64,000 nt of DNA from Paractinoplanes durhamensis. GTDB lineage: Bacteria > Actinomycetota > Actinomycetes > Mycobacteriales > Micromonosporaceae. The notes under the pieces are model-generated. The model did not search any database and was not told the DNA's origin. It was given only the letters and a program-made list of their open reading frames with translations. Location of the stretch: contig NZ_BOML01000053.1 of NCBI RefSeq assembly GCF_016862175.1, forward strand, positions 30,798 through 94,797. Direction: 5' to 3'. The first letter of the stretch is position 1. Each line of letters starts with the position of its first letter. A program made the translations under genes and the position numbers. This document shows positions 58,604-64,000 of the stretch, in pieces.

Positions 58604-60598
58604 ATGGCCAAGCGGGGCGCGCGGAAGAGAAACGTCAAGAACCGACGTCCCGATGAGGCCAGGCACGACGGCGACCTTGCCGCCGGTGCGCCGTCTCCGT
58701 CTGCCGTCCCTGGGGCGGCGGTGGACGGCCGGGTAAGGGCTCCCGGCGTGCTCGCTGAACGGCGTGAATCCGTCCCCGGTAGCCGGGCGCCGGAACATGG
58801 CAATGCGTCGCGGACGGGCTCGTCTGGGCCGGCTTCGGTTCGGCGACCGGCCAGCGGGCCCGCGGCTTGGGACTTGCCGGTGCCGGTCCGTGGGGAGTCG
58901 TCCTCTCCTGGGGTGGTATCTGGGCCGGCGGCTCGCCTGGGGGTTGAGCAGGCGGGGTCGGCCGGGGTGGGGAATGTGACGGTGCCGACGCGTACATCTG
59001 AGAAGGCCTCCGTGCCGGACGTGCCGTCGATAGAGGGAAGCCCGCGGGTTTTGGGGGGCTTTGGCGGGGAAACGGATGAGGTGGACGCGGCTGGCGAGGC
59101 TGCTGCGTTGCGGCTGGTGCCGGGCATGATGGTCTTTGCGACGCCCCCGGTGGATGATCTGTCTACGTTGCACTCGCCTCATCAGGCGGACGGCCGTGGC
59201 GGGGCTCGCCCGACGGCCGTAGGCTGGCCGGGCGTCGATAGTGTGGACCGGTCTTCTTCCGCTGGAACGCACGTGTCGCCTACTGACCCGTTCCTCACTA
59301 ACAGGGATAAAACGGTGCATGAGTTCGGTGTTTCACGTGAAACCGAGTCGCCTATCGGCCCTCGTTGGTCCTCCGGAGTGGGTTTTGACGGGCCTGGTGG
59401 TGCCTACCCGCACGATCAGGGCGTGCCGTCGCCGCGGGTAGGAAGCGGATATTTGCCGCAATCCTCTGCGGGGCAGGTCTACGGGACGCCGGCGTCACAG
59501 CCCGGTCCGGAAGAACCTCGCCGATCCCCCGCCCCAGCGCCGCGATCGGCGCCGCCGGCTGTTTCGTCAGCGCCGATTCCGGTGTCGGCCGCGCCTGCCG
59601 CGGCGGCCGGACCTTCCGCGCCCACCTCCGGCGGCCCGGTGGCGCCGGCCGGTCCCACATTCGGTCCGTCGAGCGTCGCCCTCGACGCTGACGAGCATGT
59701 TTCACGTGAAACGCCGGGCCAGGATGAAGACGATCCGCCGCTAGCCATGGAAGCGTTGCGAGCTGTGCAGATCCTCAACCCGAGCGGCGAAATCACTATG
59801 CCGCGTCCGGACCACCCGAGGGTGCTCTGCGTCGCGAACCAGAAGGGCGGCGTCGGAAAGACGACCACGACCGTGAACCTCGCGGTCGCCCTGGCGCTGC
59901 ACGGCAACCGCGTGCTCGTCGTCGACCTCGACCCGCAGGGCAACGCCTCGACCGGTCTCAACGTGCCCCACCACGCAGGCATCCCGGACGTCTACGACTG
60001 CCTGATCGACAACGTGCCGCTGTCCGAGGTCGCTCAGCCGGTGGAGGGCATCCCGAACCTCTACTGCGTGCCGGCCACGATCGACCTGGCGGGTGCGGAG
60101 ATCGAGTTGGTGTCGGTGGTGGCGCGTGAATCCCGGCTGGCCCGGGCGATCGCCGCGCACCCGGAGAAGTTCGACTACGTCTTCATCGACTGCCCGCCGT
60201 CGCTCGGTCTGCTGACGGTCAACGCGCTCTGCGCGGCGCAGGAGGTGTTGATCCCGATCCAGTGCGAGTACTACGCGCTGGAGGGTCTGAACCAGCTGAT
60301 CAACAACATCAACCTGGTCCGGCAGCACCTGAACCCGACGCTGGATGTCTCCACGATCCTGCTGACCATGTACGACCGGCGGACCCGTCTGGCCGACGCC
60401 GTCGAGCAGGATGTGCGCAATCACTTCGGCACCAAGGTGCTGAACGCCGTGATCCCCCGGAACGTCCGCGTGTCGGAGGCTCCGAGTTACGGCCAATCCG
60501 TGATGACCTACGATCCCGGATCAAGGGGCGCGACCAGCTACTTCGAGGCCGCTCTGGAGATCGCGATGCGTGGCGTCAGCACAGGAGGCACGGCATGA
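58604..60598 (+). CDS. parA: chromosome partitioning ATPase ParA (Soj), long N-terminal extension
   Basis: The open frame gives 664 aa; the ParA core begins near residue 382 (MEALRAVQILNPSGEI). Deviant Walker A is NQKGGVGKTTTTVNLA, then VVDLDPQGNAST, FIDCPPSLGLLTVNAL and YDRRTRLADAVEQDV. The first 380 residues are disordered and low in complexity. ATG 58604 has GGAGG upstream, but GTG 59315 (MHEFGVSRET, giving ~427 aa) or ATG 59747 may be the true start; third-position GC is lower in 58604-59314. Two parS sites lie in the frame and encode VSRET. ParA forms the ATP gradient that moves ParB-parS. Confidence 0.9.
   Translation: MAKRGARKRNVKNRRPDEARHDGDLAAGAPSPSAVPGAAVDGRVRAPGVLAERRESVPGSRAPEHGNASRTGSSGPASVRRPASGPAAWDLPVPVRGESSSPGVVSGPAARLGVEQAGSAGVGNVTVPTRTSEKASVPDVPSIEGSPRVLGGFGGETDEVDAAGEAAALRLVPGMMVFATPPVDDLSTLHSPHQADGRGGARPTAVGWPGVDSVDRSSSAGTHVSPTDPFLTNRDKTVHEFGVSRETESPIGPRWSSGVGFDGPGGAYPHDQGVPSPRVGSGYLPQSSAGQVYGTPASQPGPEEPRRSPAPAPRSAPPAVSSAPIPVSAAPAAAAGPSAPTSGGPVAPAGPTFGPSSVALDADEHVSRETPGQDEDDPPLAMEALRAVQILNPSGEITMPRPDHPRVLCVANQKGGVGKTTTTVNLAVALALHGNRVLVVDLDPQGNASTGLNVPHHAGIPDVYDCLIDNVPLSEVAQPVEGIPNLYCVPATIDLAGAEIELVSVVARESRLARAIAAHPEKFDYVFIDCPPSLGLLTVNALCAAQEVLIPIQCEYYALEGLNQLINNINLVRQHLNPTLDVSTILLTMYDRRTRLADAVEQDVRNHFGTKVLNAVIPRNVRVSEAPSYGQSVMTYDPGSRGATSYFEAALEIAMRGVSTGGTA
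59329..59344. other. parS site within parA frame (1)
   Basis: TGTTTCACGTGAAACC, 15 of 16 matches to the bacterial parS consensus TGTTTCACGTGAAACA; perfect in the 14-bp palindromic core. It is read as codons for Val-Ser-Arg-Glu-Thr. Confidence 0.93.
59698..59713. other. parS site within parA frame (2)
   Basis: TGTTTCACGTGAAACG, again with a perfect 14-bp core and the same VSRET codons, 369 bp (123 codons) from the first site. Confidence 0.93.
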
Positions 60599-61623
60599 AG
60601 AACCGTCCACGGGGCGGGCTGGGCCGCGGCCTGGGCGCGTTGATCCCGACGGCTCCGGCTCCGGCCGTCGAACCGTCTTCGTCGCCGGTCGCGCCCTCAC
60701 CGGGGCCGATCCCGCCGCCGACGGCGTCCCCGTTCGAGGACAACGTTGTCGCCGCGCCGTCGTCTTCAGGCTCCGCCAATGAGCTGGCGCCGGTTCCCGG
60801 CGCTCGTTTCGCTGAGCTGTCGGTCACCGCGATCGAGCCGAACTCCAAGCAGCCCCGGCACGTCTTCGACGAGGAGGCGCTCGAGGAGCTCAAGACCTCG
60901 ATCACCGAGGTCGGCTTCCTGCAGCCGATCGTGGTGCGGGATCTCGGCGAAGGTCGCTACGAGCTCGTCATGGGTGAGCGTCGGTGGCGGGCTGCGCAGG
61001 CGATCGGTCGGGAGACGATCCCGGCCATCGTGCGGGACACGCGCGACGACGCCATGCTGCGGGACGCGCTGCTGGAGAACATCCACCGCGCCAACCTGAA
61101 TCCGCTTGAAGAAGCCGCCGCCTATCAGCAGTTGCTCGAGGAGTTCGGGGCGACGCACGAGGAGCTGGCTCGGCGGATCGGTCGCAGCCGGCCGCAGATC
61201 TCGAACACCATCCGGTTGCTGAACCTGCCGGCTCCGGTGCAGCGTCGGGTCGCTGCCGGTGTGTTGTCGGCCGGGCACGCCCGGGCGCTGCTCGGCCTCG
61301 ACGACGGCGACGCCCAGGAGAAGCTTGCGCTTCGGATCGTGGCGGAGGGACTTTCGGTACGCGCTACCGAAGAGCTCGTTTCGCTCGCGCTGGCGGACGG
61401 ACCGGTCAAGAAGGCGTCGCCGACTCGGCGGGCCAAGGTGCACGCACCGGCGCTGAACGAGTTGGCGGAGCGGCTGTCCGATCGGTTCGACACCCGAGTG
61501 AAGGTCGACATCGGCCGGAACAAAGGGAAGATCACCATAGAGTTTGCGACCGTCGATGATCTTGAGCGGATAGTCGGGATGATCGGGGTCGAGGAAGAAG
61601 GTTCGGGCGCCGCGGAGGAGTGA
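60595..61623 (+). CDS. parB: chromosome partitioning protein ParB
   Basis: The product has 342 aa. The N-terminus RGGLGRGLGALIP is the ParA-contact motif. A disordered stretch is followed by the CTP-binding ParB/Srx domain (SKQPRHVFDEEALEELKTSI, VMGERRWRAAQ, LLENIHRANLNPLEEAAAY) and the HTH (EELARRIGRSRPQISNTIRLLNL), then a dimerisation C-terminus. It loads at parS and spreads as a clamp. ATG overlaps the parA stop by 4 nt, with AGGAGG upstream. Confidence 0.97.
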   Translation: MKNRPRGGLGRGLGALIPTAPAPAVEPSSSPVAPSPGPIPPPTASPFEDNVVAAPSSSGSANELAPVPGARFAELSVTAIEPNSKQPRHVFDEEALEELKTSITEVGFLQPIVVRDLGEGRYELVMGERRWRAAQAIGRETIPAIVRDTRDDAMLRDALLENIHRANLNPLEEAAAYQQLLEEFGATHEELARRIGRSRPQISNTIRLLNLPAPVQRRVAAGVLSAGHARALLGLDDGDAQEKLALRIVAEGLSVRATEELVSLALADGPVKKASPTRRAKVHAPALNELAERLSDRFDTRVKVDIGRNKGKITIEFATVDDLERIVGMIGVEEEGSGAAEE

Positions 61624-61644
61624 TCTCACTTTTCGGCACTGAGT

Positions 61645-61672
61645 AAAGGCACGTGACTCGTCACGTGCCTTT
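61645..61672 (+). terminator. intrinsic terminator after parB
   Basis: Thirteen-base perfect stem AAAGGCACGTGAC / GTCACGTGCCTTT, with a T-rich run CTTGCTGTTTGG after it, 22 nt past the parB stop. The remaining 220 nt to the next gene contain no other clear feature. Confidence 0.88.
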
Positions 61673-61895
61673 CTTGCTGTTTGGAGATGTTTTCTCGCTT
61701 TTCTCCGTTTTCGAGCTTTCGCGGCGGTTCGTTGGCCTTTTTGGTTGGTCCAAGACCCAAATCTCGGCCCTCCGAAAACCCCAGGAGAATGGCTCTGACA
61801 GAACCTAAACGGGTGCCAGTCCCTGTTTGGTGATGATCTTCATCGAAGTCGCATGTGTGCCGTAAGTATGTTGAGACGTTGTTAAGGAGTAACGG

Positions 61896-62402
61896 ATGGT
61901 TGTCGAGAGGCCGGATCCGCCCCGAGATGGTGGCGAGCGAGAGACGCTTCGAGTGTTCCTCGACTTCCATCGGGCGACGCTCACGATGAAATGCGATGGG
62001 CTCTCCGATGAGGAACTGCGGTCACGATCGATGCCGCCGTCGACGCTCACACTGCTCGGTTTGGTCCGGCACATGGCCGAGGTCGAACGGACGTGGTTCC
62101 GCCGCGTGATCGGCGGCGAGGACGTGCCGCTGGTTTGGTCGGCGTCCGGCGACTTCCAAGCGGCGTACGACGCGGCTTCGTCGACGCGCTCGGAGGCATT
62201 CGAGGCTTGGCAGGCCGAGGTGGCCCGGGCGCGGGAGATCGAGGCCGGCGCGCCTTCGCTCGACGTTATGGGTCATCAGCCCCGCTGGGGTGAGGACGTG
62301 TCCCTCCGCTTCGTGATGCTCCACATGATCCACGAGTACGCCCGCCACAACGGCCACGCCGACTTCCTACGAGAGGGAATCGACGGCGAGGTCGGAGCCT
62401 GA
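61896..62402 (+). CDS. DinB family protein (DUF664)
   Basis: The product has 168 aa, a four-helix DinB-like fold. The metal-binding histidines fit LGLVRHMAEVERTWFRRV and MLHMIHEYARHNGHADFLRE. DUF664 members are thought to act as thiol-dependent transferases or hydrolases, with bacillithiol- or mycothiol-type partners. ATG with AAGGAG 7 nt upstream. Confidence 0.9.
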   Translation: MVVERPDPPRDGGERETLRVFLDFHRATLTMKCDGLSDEELRSRSMPPSTLTLLGLVRHMAEVERTWFRRVIGGEDVPLVWSASGDFQAAYDAASSTRSEAFEAWQAEVARAREIEAGAPSLDVMGHQPRWGEDVSLRFVMLHMIHEYARHNGHADFLREGIDGEVGA

Positions 62403-62561
62403 CCCGGCCGGCTGCTTCGGACCCTTCGTTGTGGTGGCCTCGGGTCGTGTCGAGGCCGACTTGAGTGGCCAGAATTCCTCTTCCCGGGCCGCTGTGCGGG
62501 GTCCCTCGCCGGGCCCGCACGGGTCGACAGCGCATCCTCCGGGCATGGGTTGTGCCGCGCT

Positions 62562-62611
62562 TCCTTGTTGGCGGCGCTGGCTTGGGTCCTTGTTGGCGGC
62601 GCTGGCTTGGG
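62562..62611. repeat. two-copy 25-bp tandem repeat
   Basis: The 25-bp unit beginning TCCTTGTTGGCGGCGCTGG occurs twice, exactly, head to tail, 26 bp before a parS site. Confidence 0.88.
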
Positions 62612-62636
62612 GCAAGCCCAGGGCATTCAGTGGCAA

Positions 62637-62652
62637 TGTTTCACGTGAAACG
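62637..62652. other. parS site downstream of parB
   Basis: TGTTTCACGTGAAACG, with a perfect 14-bp core, in non-coding sequence 1 kb past parB. Confidence 0.93.
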
Positions 62653-63504
62653 GCGTGATCCTTGTGGTGTGGTCCGGGTCCTGTTCCGGCCCGACTGGTC
62701 GGGTGGGCCCGCCTGAAATCCAGGGGTCGGTCGCGGCCCGGCGTCCCCTTGCCTCCTGGCGGGAGCACCGCCAGGGGGCAGTCGGCCGACCTTCGTTCAC
62801 TAGGTCTCTCGTTTGGCCAGCACGAGACTTATGCGCAGGACCGCGACTCGATAGCTGGCCGATGAAGCGCCCGTGGGATCGGGACACGTGGTGGTCGACC
62901 TCAACGAGGGGGCGGGCGCGGCGTTCAGGCCTACGACTCGACTTCGGTAGACGACGACGCTGGATTCCACTGCCGGTCGGCTCTCTGGGCCGAGTGTCGA
63001 TGGTCGGCCCCTCTCAGGGATCGGAGGCTGCGAAACGGCTTCCACTCGGCCCCTTGCACAAGAATCAGTCACAAGCAGCGGTGCTCGATCCGAGAACGAC
63101 GTAGCCGTCTGGCGCATCCTTCGGTCCGCCCCAGCGGGTACCCGAGTGCTACCCAGGCGCCGTTCTCGTCGAGGATCCCGTGCCGCAGTCGGTGCCGGCC
63201 GGCGAGCAGACGGAGGGCTCGGCATGAGCCGTGGTGCTGACCGGTTTGAGTGCAGCCGCCCGTGGTCGTCTTTGGTCAGCACAGTCAGACTGGCGGCGGG
63301 AAGGAGCGCGATCGTAATCGGCTCCTCAGGACCGCGAAGGCGGAGCCGGCCGGCTCACTGAAGACGAGGCCTGGCGCGTCGTCATAATTCGCCGAGCGGT
63401 CGCTCTGGTCGTGCTGCAATCCCGGACAGCCCGCTAGACCATCGCGGGCGACCTCTTCCTGGGCCACCTACCGCTGTGTGGCTTTCCTCCCGGCGGCCCT
63501 GGCG

Positions 63505-63536
63505 GCGCTCCGACCGTGTGGCGCTCCGACCGTGTG
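63505..63536. repeat. two-copy 16-bp tandem repeat
   Basis: GCGCTCCGACCGTGTG occurs twice exactly, head to tail, in non-coding sequence. Confidence 0.85.
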
Positions 63537-63770
63537 GCTGGCGGCATTCCCATCGCGCTGCCTTTCGTCCGCCGCTCTCCCGCGCGGCCTTCCTCTCCTG
63601 TGCTTTCTCTGGCGCTCCCGATCCGGTCGGCCTGGCTCCAAGCCGCCGTTCCAGGGTTTGCCCTCAGATGGATGCGCTGGAGCGGAACGGCGCCTTCTCG
63701 TGAAGCGACGAGTTTCGGAGGTGCAACGACTGTCCGGGTAACGCGTTCGGCCTGTCATTCAAGCCTCGGC

Positions 63771-63786
63771 CGTTTCACGTGAAACA
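63771..63786. other. parS site near window end
   Basis: CGTTTCACGTGAAACA, perfect 14-bp core and 15 of 16 consensus matches, in non-coding sequence. Confidence 0.93.
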
Positions 63787-63919
63787 GGATCCCCAGCCGT
63801 CACGAGCCGAGCCCACCCGCGCCCGGGCCCGTGGCCGACACGGGCACTACCCAAAGACAGGGAGGCCAGTCACCAAGTCGCCCGCGTTCCGAGCCACCAG
63901 ACATGGCAGATCATCTCGT

Positions 63920-64000
63920 CGCCGGTCGCCGGTCGCCGGTCGCCGGTCGCCGGTCGCCGGTCGCCGGTCGCCGGTCGCCGGTCGCCGGTCGCCGGTCGCC
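63920..64000. repeat. 7-bp tandem repeat array reaching the window edge
   Basis: At least 11 uninterrupted copies of GTCGCCG run to the last base of the window and may continue. The 7-bp period shifts the reading frame at every unit, so the array is not a protein repeat. Such arrays change length by slippage. Confidence 0.9.

Larger units (their letters stand above)
62403..64000. other. gene-poor region with parS sites and short tandem repeats
   Basis: No reading frame in this 1.6 kb has credible codon bias, a ribosome site or a recognised motif; the longest (minus, 62800-63282) reads as low-complexity Arg/Pro/Ser. The stretch has two parS sites and three tandem repeats, listed separately. 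It may be a non-coding segregation or spacer region, or the remains of lost genes. The next gene must lie beyond the window. Confidence 0.6.

Noticed and set aside
61650..61670. CACGTG-containing palindrome after parB as a sixth parS
   Set aside because: It lacks the GTTTC/GAAAC arms and sits in a typical terminator stem followed by a T-rich run.
62800..63282. 160-codon minus-strand frame after parB
   Set aside because: Low-complexity Arg/Ser/Pro composition, no ribosome site, no hydrophobic core pattern.

Overview
The window is high-GC actinobacterial chromosome, most likely from the family Micromonosporaceae and resembling Actinoplanes. Supporting signs are the origin gene order rpmH-dnaA-oriC-dnaN-gnd-recF-dciA-gyrB-gyrA, a DUF3662/FHA-pstP-rodA morphogenesis operon, a Scr1-type regulator with a DUF397 partner, a chaplin-like surface protein, a DLW-39 microprotein and many GTG/TTG starts. 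This is inferred from gene content only; no database search was possible.

Layout. 0-3 kb: minus-strand cell-wall and division signalling operon (fhaA, fhaB, pstP, partial rodA/ftsW). 3.1-12.7 kb: tRNA-Leu, a WecG/TagA glycosyltransferase, small membrane and hypothetical proteins, a DUF397/Scr1 pair, a PASTA membrane protein, a GCS2-type glutamate-cysteine ligase, and a divergent YceI/MarR pair. At 12.7-12.9 kb lies a 168-bp element with 22-bp perfect inverted ends. 13-24.4 kb: an HTH-ATPase-TPR regulator, then a branched-chain acyl-CoA (leucine-type) catabolic cluster (acyl-CoA dehydrogenase, carboxyltransferase, HMG-CoA lyase, biotin carboxylase, TetR). Two secreted-protein genes interrupt this cluster, one of them carrying five chaplin-like repeats. 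24.5-39.3 kb: a translationally coupled Hsp90/TPR-protein pair, a rhodanese, an SGNH hydrolase, proS, CBS, SufE, FrnE/DsbA and YbaK proteins, a cyclopropane fatty-acid synthase and a Nudix hydrolase. 39.5-41.2 kb: a KASIII gene with unusual codon use, tRNA-Ala, the DLW-39 gene and tRNA-Ile.

41.2-64 kb is the replication and segregation core. DUF3566, gyrA, gyrB, dciA, recF, gnd and dnaN lie on one side of oriC (about 51.87-52.45 kb, with about a dozen DnaA boxes). dnaA lies on the other side, followed by rpmH, rnpA, yidD, yidC, jag, rsmG, parA and parB pointing away. Five parS or parS-like sites were found (34.1, 59.3, 59.7, 62.6 and 63.8 kb); two lie inside the parA reading frame. The last 1.6 kb has no convincing gene and ends in a 7-bp tandem repeat that runs off the window.

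The less ordinary signals are: the chaplin-like multi-repeat protein inside the catabolic cluster; matching TetR palindromes in front of both halves of that cluster; a structured element with changing stems and a conserved 3' half behind two tRNA genes; the Hsp90-TPR pair; the inverted-repeat element; and parS sites that double as codons.
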